From assembly GCA_963744575.1 (NCBI GenBank), contig CAVUUF010000023.1, positions 110,064 through 174,063 on the forward strand: DNA of 64,000 bases, given 5' to 3'. Of the stretch, positions 24,996 to 33,345 are shown in pieces. A program made the position numbers and the translations under genes. Each line of letters starts with the position of its first letter. Within the stretch, counting starts at the first letter, position 1. The stretch is from Palsa-504 sp963744575 (GTDB lineage: Bacteria; Actinomycetota; Actinomycetes; Streptosporangiales; Streptosporangiaceae). Under the pieces are notes generated by a model. That model was not told the origin of the DNA. It saw nothing but the letters and a program-made list of their open reading frames with translations, and did no database searches.

Positions 24996-25856
24996 ATGAC
25001 CAGTGTGGTAGATCAGCCTCTCACCGGTGAGCTCTCGGCGGCCGCCCAGGCGGTGGCCTCCCGGCTCATGGGAGCGGCCCCGCTGGGCGTCGCGTTCTCC
25101 GGTGGCGTCGACTCCTCGGTCTTGCTCGCCTTGGCGGTGAGGGCACTGGGCGCGGGCCAGGTTGTCGCCATCCTCGGCGTCTCGCCCAGTCTGGGGTCGG
25201 ATGACCGTCTCGCGGCACATCAGGTCGCCGCGGTCGTCGGCGCCCGCATCGTCGAGATTCAGACCAGGGAGGGAGACAACCCGGCCTACCGGGCCAATGG
25301 CCTTGATCGCTGCTTCCACTGCAAAGACGAGCTGTTTACCCGCATAGAAGATGAAGTAGCCGGTGCCTATGGCTTGGCGGCCGTGGCCTATGGCGAGAAC
25401 GCCGATGACATGATGCGCCCGGATCGGCCCGGGTCCCGCGCGGCCAGTAACCATAAGGTCCTGCGGCCCCTGGCCGATGCGGGACTGGGAAAAGTCGCCG
25501 TGCGTGCCATCGCCAGGGCGCTACAGCTCCCGAGTGCCGACAAGGCCGCCGCACCCTGCCTGGCATCCCGTGTTCCTCACCATCAGGAGGTCTCCGCGGC
25601 TAAGCTCGCTCAGATCGAGGCGGCCGAGAAGACCCTGCGGATCCTGGGCTTCGCCGAGTCCAGGGTGCGTCATCACGGCGAGGTGGCCCGTATCGAGCTT
25701 CCCGCCGGTGAGCTCGTGCGGGCCGTTTCCGCTCCGGCGCGCGAGCAGATCCACGCCGCTATCACCGCCGCCGGCTTCCGGTTCGTCGCCGTCGATCTGG
25801 CCGGTATTCAGTCCGGTGCCTTCACGATGTCATTGCTACCGGTCACGCGTGAGTGA
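24996..25856 (+). CDS. larE: LarE, sacrificial sulfur transferase of the nickel-pincer cofactor
   Basis: A 286-residue ATP-dependent sulfur insertase. The PP-loop SGGVDSSVLLALAVRAL lies near the N terminus, RCFHCKDELF and YGENADDMMRPDRPGSRAAS follow, and APCLASRVPHH carries the Cys that in lactobacilli is sacrificed to supply sulfur. LarE adenylates and thiolates the dicarboxylated pyridinium mononucleotide made by LarB. ATG 24996 is preferred (GAGGTG six bases upstream) to GTG 24987. The stop overlaps the larB start by eight bases. Confidence 0.92.
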   Translation: MTSVVDQPLTGELSAAAQAVASRLMGAAPLGVAFSGGVDSSVLLALAVRALGAGQVVAILGVSPSLGSDDRLAAHQVAAVVGARIVEIQTREGDNPAYRANGLDRCFHCKDELFTRIEDEVAGAYGLAAVAYGENADDMMRPDRPGSRAASNHKVLRPLADAGLGKVAVRAIARALQLPSADKAAAPCLASRVPHHQEVSAAKLAQIEAAEKTLRILGFAESRVRHHGEVARIELPAGELVRAVSAPAREQIHAAITAAGFRFVAVDLAGIQSGAFTMSLLPVTRE

Positions 25857-26529
25857 GCCCTGGCAGCCCGATGAGGCCATGGCGGCGTTCATCGAGCTGG
25901 ACCATGACCGGGCGCGTCGCCGCGGCTATCCCGAGGCGGTGTACTGCGAGGGCAAGACGACCGGCCAGGTGAGTGCCGTCGCCCGGGCCATCGAAGCATC
26001 CGGCACGACGACGGTGTTCACCCGTGCGGGTCCCGCGCACGCCAAGGCGGTCCTGAGTGTCCTGCCGGATGCCCGCTACGACAAAGACGCGCGCATACTG
26101 GCCTGGCCGCCTGAGCCTCCGGCTCCGCGCGGCGGGCGGGTCCTGGTGGTCGCGGCCGGTACTTCCGACCTCGGGGTCGCGCGGGAGGCACAGCTGACCT
26201 CGGTCTATCTCGGCCGTGCCGCCGATCTCGTCACCGATGTCGGCATTGCCGGGCTGCATCGCATACTAGCCCGGCTCGACCAGCTGAGGTCGGCCCGTGT
26301 CATCATCGTGGTCGCCGGAATGGACGGCGCGCTGCCTGGCCTGGTCGCCGGCCTGGTCTCCGCGCCGGTGATCGCCGTGCCGACGTCCGTCGGCTACGGC
26401 GCGTCGCTAGGGGGCCTGGCGGCCCTGCTTACCATGCTTAATTCTTGTGCGCCCGGCGTGGCCGTGGTCAACATCGACAACGGCTACGGTGCCGGGCACC
26501 TGGCTGCCCAGATCGCGGCCCCGGCCTAG
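25849..26529 (+). CDS. larB: LarB, pyridinium carboxylase/hydrolase of the nickel-pincer cofactor
   Basis: A 226-residue LarB, related to the PurE carboxylase fold. Visible blocks are LVVAAGTSDLGVAREAQL, VTDVGIAGLHRIL, VVAGMDGALPGLVAGL and VPTSVGYGASLGGLAALL. LarB carboxylates the pyridinium ring of nicotinic acid adenine dinucleotide and hydrolyses the product, the first pathway step. The start GTG 25849 is inside larE (GTGAGTGA overlap), so the two are coupled. The stop TAG shares the tetranucleotide CTAG (26526-26529) with the convergent larC stop. Confidence 0.92.
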   Translation: MSEPWQPDEAMAAFIELDHDRARRRGYPEAVYCEGKTTGQVSAVARAIEASGTTTVFTRAGPAHAKAVLSVLPDARYDKDARILAWPPEPPAPRGGRVLVVAAGTSDLGVAREAQLTSVYLGRAADLVTDVGIAGLHRILARLDQLRSARVIIVVAGMDGALPGLVAGLVSAPVIAVPTSVGYGASLGGLAALLTMLNSCAPGVAVVNIDNGYGAGHLAAQIAAPA

Positions 26530-27761
26530 GCTGGGCCCGCCTGGACTGGCCTGCCCGGTACCAGACCTTCGCGCTCCGCCGCTGCCACGGCTTCCTCGAG
26601 CACCCGCCGGACCGGGACGGATCGTTCCGCGGCGACCTCAGCAGCATCGTCGAATTCCGGTGTCGTATGGAGTACCTCGCCGCCACGATGCGCGACCTTG
26701 AGGCGAACCTGGCCACCCGCGACCGGCAACGGCACCCAGAACCGGTCAAGCGCAATCCTGGTGACAGCGATTTCGCGGACCCCGATGGTGCTGGTCAGCT
26801 CGAAGATCAGCCGCCGGAGCACATCACGTCTGTTCACCGGGGTGAGCACGGCGAGCGTGTGAGCAGGGCGTCCCTTCTTCATCACGATCGGGACCAGCCA
26901 GGCATCCGCCGCGCCAGCATTCAGCAACGACGCCAGGACAGTGGGCCACACCCGCGGGTCCATGTCATCGACGTTGGTCTCCAGCACCGACATGATCACC
27001 GGATCATCCGGTTGCCCGGGCCGGTCAGTGCGGTCCCCGAGGACAACGCGCACGACGTTCGGGCGGCCGGGGACATCCATGGTGCCGGCCCCCACACCGA
27101 CCGTGCGTACTGACATGGCAGGCAGGTCGCAGGACTCCTGCGACAGGGCGGTGAGCAGCGCCATGCCGGTCGGGGTGGCTAGTTCCCCGTCGCCGCCGGA
27201 CAGCACGCGCCAGCCCGCCGACATCTCCAGCACCGCCGGCGCAGGAACCGGGAGGTCGCCGTGGGAGGCCGCGACCCGGCCAGAGCCCAGCGCAACGGCG
27301 CTGCAGGACATGGAGGTCACCCCCAGCCAGTCCAGCGCGGCGCACACGGCGACGACGTCCGCGATCGAGTCCCAGCCTCCGGCCTCGTGGAAGTGCACCT
27401 CGTCGGCCGCGACCCCGTGTACTCGCGCTTCGGCCTCGGCCAGCCGCTGGAACACGCGCCGGGCCTGCTCCCGTACCTGCACCGCGAGATCGGCATGCTC
27501 GAGCAACGTCTGAATGTCGCGCCAGCTGCGATGCGCATGGTCCTTCACCGTAGGGTGCACGTCTACTTTGGTAGCGCGCATCCCGGTCCGCGAGACCAGC
27601 GCGGATGCCAGCCGGATCGATTCCGGGGTCACGGCGTCCACGGCGCCCTGCAGAATTGCCAGGGGCGCGCCGGCGTCGGTGAGCGCCGCGAGCAACATAT
27701 CGCCGGCCACACCTGCCGTCGCATCCACCCAGGCGTGCCTGCCTGCACCGGCTGATGTCAT
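26526..27761 (-). CDS. larC: LarC, nickel insertase of the nickel-pincer cofactor
   Basis: A 411-residue LarC from ATG 27761 (the upstream in-frame extension to 27929 lies in the leader of the next gene). Blocks: WVDATAGVAGDMLLAALTDA, DEVHFHEAGGWDSIADVV, GELATPTGMALLTAL and NVDDMDPRVWPTVLASLL. LarC inserts nickel by CTP-dependent cyclometallation as the last step. In some lactobacilli larC is split and needs a programmed frameshift; here it is one continuous frame. It converges on larEB, an arrangement that lets the three be expressed from two promoters. No larA racemase lies in the window. Confidence 0.92.
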   Translation of the reverse strand: MTSAGAGRHAWVDATAGVAGDMLLAALTDAGAPLAILQGAVDAVTPESIRLASALVSRTGMRATKVDVHPTVKDHAHRSWRDIQTLLEHADLAVQVREQARRVFQRLAEAEARVHGVAADEVHFHEAGGWDSIADVVAVCAALDWLGVTSMSCSAVALGSGRVAASHGDLPVPAPAVLEMSAGWRVLSGGDGELATPTGMALLTALSQESCDLPAMSVRTVGVGAGTMDVPGRPNVVRVVLGDRTDRPGQPDDPVIMSVLETNVDDMDPRVWPTVLASLLNAGAADAWLVPIVMKKGRPAHTLAVLTPVNRRDVLRRLIFELTSTIGVREIAVTRIALDRFWVPLPVAGGQVRLKVAHRGGEVLHTTPEFDDAAEVAAERSVPVRRVLEEAVAAAEREGLVPGRPVQAGPA

Positions 27762-27921
27762 GAAGACAACCCTAGGCGCAACGACCCGGAAAGACCGCTG
27801 GCTCGCGCGGTCACATCGGTCGCCGGCGTTCTGCCAGCAGGTTGTGGCCGCATGATCGTTGTCCTGGCCCCCGGGATCGGCTGTACCCTCAGATTGAGCT
27901 CTAGGTACTTCGGGAGGTCTC

Positions 27922-28782
27922 GTGCCCATCGAACAGGCAGAGTTCGGCCGTACCGGCCACCACAGCAGCCGGGTGATCTTCGGCGGGGCGGCCCTCGCGC
28001 AGGTCTCCCAGCGGGTCGCGGATGAGACCCTGGACGTGCTGCTCGCCCACGGGGTGAACCACCTGGACGTGGCCTCGTCCTACGGCGAGGCGGAGGTGCG
28101 CATCCGGCCGTGGCTGCAGCGCGAACCGGGCCGGTTCTTCCTGGCCACCAAGGGCGACGAGCGCACCGCAGCCGGGGCCCGCGAGGAACTGCACCGGTCC
28201 CTGGACCGGATGGGCGTCGACCACGTCGACCTGTGGCAGCTGCACGCCCTGGCCGATCCGATCGAGTGGGACATCGCCCTGAGCCCTGGCGGGGCGCTCG
28301 ATGCCGCCGTTGAAGCCCGGGAGCAGGGCCTCATCCGCTGGATCGGGGTGACCGGCCACGGCAGCCAGATCGCCGCGACGCACCGGCGCAGCCTCGAGCG
28401 GTTTGACTTCGACTCGGTGTTGCTCCCGTACAACTTCATCACCATGCAGAACCCGTACTACGCTGGCAACTTCGACGCCCTCTACGAGACCTGCCGCGAG
28501 CGGCGGGTCGCGGTGCAGACAATCAAGACGATCGCGCTGCGCCCCTGGGCGGGTCGGCCGCACACCCGGACGACCTGGTACGAGCCGCTCGAGAAGCAGG
28601 ACGACATTGATCTCGCGGTGTGGTGGGCGCTGAGCCGCCCCGAGGTGTTCCTCGACAGCGTGGGGGACCTGAGCCTGCTCCCCATGGTGCTCGACGCCGC
28701 CAGCCGGTTCACCGCAGCGCCGGACGACGCGGCGATGACCGCGCTGACCGAGCGGACGGCGGCCGAACCGCTGTTCGTCTGA
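27922..28782 (+). CDS. aldo/keto reductase
   Basis: A 286-residue aldo/keto reductase, intact. The catalytic set is visible: Asp and Tyr in LDVASSYGEAEVR, Lys in FLATKGDE and His in DLWQLHALAD. It uses NAD(P)H to reduce aldehydes or ketones; subfamily and substrate are not clear. GTG 27922 is supported by GGGAGG six bases before it. It is divergent from larC, with about 160 bases between the starts. Confidence 0.88.
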   Translation: MPIEQAEFGRTGHHSSRVIFGGAALAQVSQRVADETLDVLLAHGVNHLDVASSYGEAEVRIRPWLQREPGRFFLATKGDERTAAGAREELHRSLDRMGVDHVDLWQLHALADPIEWDIALSPGGALDAAVEAREQGLIRWIGVTGHGSQIAATHRRSLERFDFDSVLLPYNFITMQNPYYAGNFDALYETCRERRVAVQTIKTIALRPWAGRPHTRTTWYEPLEKQDDIDLAVWWALSRPEVFLDSVGDLSLLPMVLDAASRFTAAPDDAAMTALTERTAAEPLFV

Positions 28783-28928
28783 CAGGGACCAACGGCTGCG
28801 CTGCAGCCGCAGCGCCCGTCAGGTCTGGCGCTGCCGAAGCTGTCATGTCCGGGACTGATACCAGGCTGGTATGGATGCTGGCCGCCGTGTTTCGTTAAGG
28901 TGTCAGGCGTAGACACCAAGGCAGGCCC

Positions 28929-29666
28929 GTGACGGTGATGGCTCGAGCAAATCCCGGGCTGGTGGACCGGGGTGCTCTTCTCACCGCCCTGGACCGCGCT
29001 TCGGCGCGGAAAGTCACGGTCATCTCGGCTCCGGCCGGCAGCGGGAAGACTTCGCTGCTGCGCTCGTGGGCCGACCGTCCCGGTCGGCGGCACCGGCTCG
29101 CCGTCCTGCAGGTGCACCGCGATCAGCGCGACGCTCAGGATTTCTGGCTGGCCCTGCTCGACGCGGTCCGGCACGCCAACGGCACGACCAGCGGCACCGA
29201 ACCGTCGGCCGCGACAATCGACTTCAACGGCCGGGCGATGGCCGACCGGGTGCTAGCCGAGCTTGCCGAGCATCGCGGCCGCCTCGTCCTGGTCATCGAC
29301 GACGTGCACGAGCTACACCCCACGGACGCTTTGGCCCAGCTCACCCGGTTGCTGACGAATCTACCCCCCGATGTGCACGCGGTGCTGACCACGCGCCGCG
29401 ACCTGCGGCTGGGCCTGCACCGGCTGCGCCTGGCCGGCGAGCTCGCCGAGATCCGCGCGGCTGACCTGCGCTTCACCGAGCTGGAGACCCGTGAGCTGCT
29501 CGGAGCCTCAGGCGTCACTCTGTCGGCGGCCGGGGCGGCGCTGCTGCACCAGCGGACCGAAGGGTGGGCCGCAGGCCTGCGGCTCGCGGTGCTCTCCCTG
29601 AGGGATCACCCGAACCCGGAGCGGTTCGTGGCAGAGTTCTCCGGCACCGACCGCGCGGTGCCATGA
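28929..29666 (+). pseudogene. MalT-like LuxR regulator truncated after the ATPase domain
   Basis: A 245-residue frame with the ATPase half of a large LuxR/MalT-type (LAL) regulator: VTVISAPAGSGKTSLLRSWA (Walker A), RLVLVIDDVHELHPTDALAQ (Walker B), VLTTRRDLRLGLHRLRLAGE and EGWAAGLRLAVLSLR. It breaks after FVAEFSGTDRAV, exactly before the usual AEYL helix, and stops at 29666. The tetratricopeptide region and LuxR helix-turn-helix of the usual 850-900 residues are missing. It cannot act as a normal activator. Confidence 0.78.
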
Positions 29667-29751
29667 GAAGCGCCAGTTAGATCAGCCAGGTGAGCCGCAT
29701 CACCGGATCCCGGTGATGCGGGCTCACCTGGCCGCCGCCCACCATGGCCGC

Positions 29752-29997
29752 ATGGACCCGGCCCCCGCCCTGTACACGATCCGGATCAACGGGCACCTCG
29801 GCGCCATGATGCTGTCCGCCTTCCCGGCCATGGCGCCGCAGTGGCAGGGCGCGGAAACAGTGCTCACCGGGCTGCTGGACCGGTCGGCACTGTACGGGGT
29901 GCTGGCCGAGATCGACGCACTCGGCCTGGACCTGCTCGAGGTCCGCCAGCTCGAGCCGGACCGCGAATCACCAGAACCAGATGGAGGACACCAATGA
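29752..29997 (+). CDS. small conserved protein upstream of an MFS transporter
   Basis: From ATG 29752, 81 residues with an ALYTIRINGHLGAMMLSAFP start and a LTGLLDRSALYGVLAEIDAL helix. This resembles short proteins often found just before MFS drug transporters in actinomycetes (YTIRxxGHLG ... LTGxxxDQAALHGLL). Its end overlaps the leader and ATG of the MFS remnant, so the pair were once coupled. Function unknown. Confidence 0.5.
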   Translation: MDPAPALYTIRINGHLGAMMLSAFPAMAPQWQGAETVLTGLLDRSALYGVLAEIDALGLDLLEVRQLEPDRESPEPDGGHQ

Positions 29998-30238
29998 CAT
30001 CGCCGGGCTCGCCCCCAGCGCGCTCGCCCTCATCATCACCAGGGTGCTCCAGGGCGTCGGCGCGGCGCTGACGGGGGCGACCTTCCTGTTCCCGCTGGTG
30101 CTCCAGATCGTGTCGGGTTATTCGCCGCTCGCCTCCGGTCTCGCGCTGGTGCCGCTGACCGCCATCATGCTGGCGCTGTCGGCCCGCTCCGGACAGCTGG
30201 CCAGCCGGATCGGGCCGCGCCGAAGGCGTGCCGCCTAG
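29981..30238 (+). pseudogene. DHA2-type MFS transporter, N terminus, middle and C terminus deleted
   Basis: The natural start is probably ATG 29996 (GGAGG six bases before it), now out of frame. The other frame reads LAPSALALIITRVLQGVGAA, a helix-4 signature, then jumps to TFLFPLVLQIVSGYSPLASG and LARSGQLASRIGPR from a much later helix. It stops at TAG 30238, sharing CTAG with the convergent LuxR stop. At least two deletions have reduced a gene of about 500 codons to 85. Confidence 0.65.
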
Positions 30239-31644
30239 GGCGAGACACCCTGGCGCAGCGCCTCGCGGACTATGTCCACCCGGCCCTTCGCGCCGAGCTT
30301 GGCGAGGATGTGCGAGATATAGGTCTGGACGGTCCGCCGTGACAAGGACATGCCCCTGGCGATGTCCGAGGTCGAATCGCCCCTGGCCACCATGACGGCG
30401 ATCTTGAGCTCGGTCGGGGTGAGCGCCGCCCAGCCGAAGGCCGCCCGTTGGGCCCGCTGGCCGCGCCCGCCGCGCCTGACGCCGTGGGGACGGAGCCGGC
30501 CCTGGGCTCGCCGGACGTCCCAGCGGGCCTGCAGGCCCGCATAGAGGCCGACCGCCTCTGTGAGGGCGGTCTTGGCGTCCTCTTCCCGGCCGCTCTCGGC
30601 CAGCACGACGGCCAGGTCCTCCAGCGCGGCGGGCAGTTCCACGGCCGGCCCGAGCATCCGGTAGTGTGCGACAGCTTCCCTGAGCGGATCGGGATCGGAC
30701 TCGAGGAGTCCGCGACATCGCAGGCTGGCCACAGTCGCCCGGGCCGGGTGGGTCTCCGCCGCGGCCTCCGCCTGACAGGCCCGCGCCGCAGCCTGCGCCA
30801 TCGGCCGGTCGCCCGCGGCCAGCGCGAGCCGGACCAGATCCGGCAGCCACTGGTGGATCAGGGTCATCTCCCCGTCGCGCCGCGGCAGCATCGCGGCTAG
30901 CCTCAGCATGGCCTGGTGCGTCTCCCCGCTCTGTTCCAGCGCCAGCGCATGCGCGGCGACCAGGAAGTCCTGGTTCTCACGGTCGGCCAAGGTCTGGATG
31001 GGCAGCGCCAGGCCCTGGCGAAGTTGCTGGTCGGCGGCCGTGCGCTCGTCCCGGCGGCCGGCGATGAGCGCGGACACGCCATGCAACAGCAGCGCCGACC
31101 AGCGTTCGCGCAGAAAGGAATGCGTCAACCCGGGAGCGTCGGCGTCATCCGGGCCCAGTTCGGCCAGTGCGTCATCCCAATCGCCAAGCCAGTACCGCAG
31201 CACCGCCGCGGTGACCCACGTCGCGCGATCAGGATTCCCGCTGCGCTGGGAGGCTTCGCGGGCGCGCCGCAGGGTCAGCTCGGCCTGCGGCCAGCGGTCA
31301 AGGTTCTGCAGCGTGAAAATACGGTCGTCCAGGGCGAACGAGCGCAGATCCGCGTGACCGGGATCGTCGCCTAGCACGCGCAGCGCCCGGTCGATGTAGT
31401 CAAGCGCGGCCACATGATCGCGCCTGACGGAACAGGTCAGCCACAGATCGGTCAGGGCGTGCGCCGTCGGGCCGCCGCCTGCCGCCACGGCCTCGGCGAC
31501 CAGAGACGACTTGCCGATTCCGGGTTCGCCCTCAACCCAGACCACCGCGCCCTCCCCGCGCCCGAGAGCCTCGACACCAGCACTGAGGACCGCGAGCTCC
31601 TGCCCGCGGCCCACCCATTGCGGCACCCGGTCAACGGTCCACAT
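30235..31644 (-). pseudogene. LuxR-family ATPase regulator with large in-frame internal deletion
   Basis: A continuous 469-residue frame. It begins like an AAA-LuxR regulator (WVGRGQELAVLSAGVEALGR, VWVEGEPGIGKSSLVAEAVA with Walker A), but at about residue 48 jumps to TDLWLTCSVRRDHVAALDYI, which belongs in the tetratricopeptide part. Walker B and the rest of the ATPase (some 400 residues) are missing. The TPR array and LuxR helix-turn-helix (LTPTELKIAVMVARGDSTSD, LSRRTVQTYISHILAKLG) are complete. With DNA-binding and TPR parts in frame, the short protein might still bind DNA, uncontrolled by ATP. Confidence 0.75.
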
Positions 31645-31679
31645 GCCAGTAACGTATGTCCCGAACGGGCGGGGCGCTT

Positions 31680-31834
31680 CATATCCCGCCGCTCGTTCCT
31701 CGTACGGGGCGCGGCGATAGCGGCTGTCCCCGCACTTCATCGGCGGCCACATGGGCCGGCTCGGCACCCGCGACAACATGGTCGCGTACCAGCGGTACGT
31801 GGACAACCTCGTCGACAACGTCAAGAAGGCCTGG
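31680..31834 (+). pseudogene. Tat-exported MBL-fold hydrolase remnant, both ends only
   Basis: A twin-arginine start (ISRRSFLVRGAAIAAVP) is followed, with a frame change, by FIGGHMGRLGTRDNMVAYQR and YVDNLVDNVKKAW then a stop near 31834, typical of the last third of periplasmic metallo-beta-lactamase-fold hydrolases. All zinc-binding motifs between are gone. Confidence 0.5.
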
Positions 31835-31837
31835 TGA

Positions 31838-31950
31838 TGGTCCGCCTCACTCCCTGCCAGTCGGTGGCGAGTCCGGCCGGTTCGACCAGGGTCACCTTGA
31901 CGCCGAACGACCGGACTTCCAGCGCCATGCTGGAGGTCATGCCTTCCAGG
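31838..31950 (-). pseudogene. SDR dehydrogenase fragment
   Basis: Leftward frame GLEGMTSSMALEVRSFGVKV then TLVEPAGLATDWQG, the strand after the catalytic Lys in classical SDRs (ALEVAPFGVKVTLVEPGGFATDW). Only about 35 residues remain. Confidence 0.45.
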
Positions 31951-31976
31951 CCGGCCGGTGTCTGGGTCGCGGGTCG

Positions 31977-32130
31977 TTAGGCCGGTGGGTCTGCCTGCCC
32001 GAGGCCGGCCAGGGCCCGCGGCAGCTCTCGGCGTGAGCCGACTCCGAGCTTGGTGTACACCTTGCTGAGATGCCATTCGACGGTCCGGGTGCTGAGGAAT
32101 AGCTGGGCCCCGATTTCCACGTTGGTGCGC
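31977..32130 (-). pseudogene. LuxR HTH fragment
   Basis: The leftward frame ending at 31977 reads TNVEIGAQLFLSTRTVEWHL then SKVYTKLGVGSRRELPRALA, the second half of a LuxR/GerE domain with its natural C terminus. Upstream of about 32130 the frame (from 32231) reads through unrelated sequence antisense to the MIase remnant. Confidence 0.65.
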
Positions 32131-32142
32131 CGGAAGAAGCCG

Positions 32143-32863
32143 TCCAGGACATCCGCACCCGCGAGGCCGCTCACTCGCGCAAGCTTGCGGCCCGGGGACG
32201 CCTGCTGCGCCTGTGGCGCCCGCCGCCGCAACCGGGCGAATGGCGCACGCTGGGCTGTTCGCCGCTGCCGACGGCGACCGGCTCGAGGAAGTCCTCGCCT
32301 CGATGCCGCTGCGGGTGTGGCGCACCGATGAGGTCACCCCGCTCTCGCCGCACCCGAACGACCCTCCCCCGACACCCGGAGCAGGGCAGAAGGCCGCGGA
32401 GTTCCTGGCGACCTTCACCCTGGCTATCCCGCCGGGCACACCCGACCAGACGGTGCAGGACACCAAGGCCCGCGAGGCGCAGGCCGCACATGACCTGGCC
32501 GACCAGGGACACCTGCTCCGGCTGTGGGCTCGGCCGGGCCCCGGGCGCACGCTGGGCCTGTACCAAGCCCGCGACGCCGCCCAGATGGAGGCAATCCTGG
32601 CGTCGCTGCCGCTGGCCCCCTGGATGACAGTGAATACCACGCCGCTGTCTGCGGCTCGCGCCACGGCCGTTCGGAAAGAGATCTTTCAATCCGAACGGGC
32701 CGGGGTTCACCGTGCCGGTTACCCTGCGCCGCACGACCGGGCGTCGCGTTCGATGAGATCTCGCCGGAAGCAATGGCTGGCCGCTTGGCAGGTAGACCTT
32801 CAGTACCGGCGAAGAAACGTCAACACGCCGCCCAGACGACCTGCCCGTTCGGACTCTCCGTGA
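32143..32863 (+). pseudogene. tandem muconolactone-isomerase-like (MIase) domains, decayed
   Basis: The first domain begins without a start codon (RKLAARGRLLRLWRPPPQPG, EWRTLG) and shifts frame near 32246, where GCTGGGCTG has lost one G relative to the expected TLGLFAAADG. It continues GDRLEEVLASMPLRVWRTDE. A second domain follows (EFLATFTLAIPPGTPDQTVQ, HLLRLWARPGPGRTLGLYQA) and breaks at VNTTPLS, after which the frame reads foreign sequence to 32863. MIase domains isomerise muconolactone or serve as small sensors. Confidence 0.6.
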
Positions 32864-33074
32864 CCGTGTACCAGATGATCAGGCCATCCGAGGGAAGATG
32901 GAGACGGTAGGCACCTGGCAGCGGGTCTGCCTCGGGAAATGGGTCGGCGAGCGCGGGGACTGGTTCTTCGAGGAGGTGGAAGATCGCCCGGTGGGCGGCG
33001 TTCCGGAGTGGTTGCGGCAGTCCTTCAAGCTCGTCCCAGGTTCTGTCCGGGAAGCGAAGGACCCGATCACTCAC
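32820..33074 (-). CDS. putative RelE/ParE-like toxin
   Basis: An 84-residue protein, second gene of a two-gene leftward operon. It starts at GTG 33074, overlapping the antitoxin stop by eight bases (GTGAGTGA). Features: RTWDELEGLPQPLRNAAHRA helix pair, then LPGAYRLHLPSDGLIIWYTV, a beta sheet with an Arg and a Tyr as in RelE/ParE-fold nucleases or gyrase inhibitors. Family assignment is from fold pattern and operon layout. The target is unknown. Its 3' end overlaps the end of the MIase debris. Confidence 0.65.
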   Translation of the reverse strand: MSDRVLRFPDRTWDELEGLPQPLRNAAHRAIFHLLEEPVPALADPFPEADPLPGAYRLHLPSDGLIIWYTVTESPNGQVVWAAC

Positions 33075-33255
33075 TAATTCCCCACGCCTCCGCCAGTTCC
33101 TCGTGAGTGAAAGTACGGCCTTCCCCGGAGTCTGACCGGATGCGCTTCAGAGCCTCACGATTCCCGACCTCACGCCGCAGGCGCCGGTTCTCAGCCCGGA
33201 GCGCGTCCAGCTCAGCTCGTGGGACCAAAACCATGTCTTCGGCGTATGCGGTCAT
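33067..33255 (-). CDS. coiled-coil antitoxin partner
   Basis: A 62-residue protein: AEDMVLVPRAELDALRAENR then a Leu/Arg coiled coil (RRLRREVGNREALKRI) and FTHEELAEAWGIS. Acidic/coiled small proteins directly before and overlapping a RelE/ParE-like gene are typical antitoxins. ATG 33255 has a GAGGAG site nearby (on the minus strand, TGGTGAGGAGTTCAC before the ATG). Confidence 0.65.
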   Translation of the reverse strand: MTAYAEDMVLVPRAELDALRAENRRLRREVGNREALKRIRSDSGEGRTFTHEELAEAWGISE

Positions 33256-33345
33256 GTGAACTCCTCACCATCACGATCGCGTATCTTCGCGCCCGGCTGC
33301 GATGTACGAGAACGCCGGGATCGGTTGCCCGCTAGCAACCTGAAG

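Noticed and set aside
24318..25454. 378-codon leftward frame as one protein
   Set aside because: Only a short CorA-like part (24665-24955) is meaningful; the rest is antisense to larE and the flavoprotein gene.
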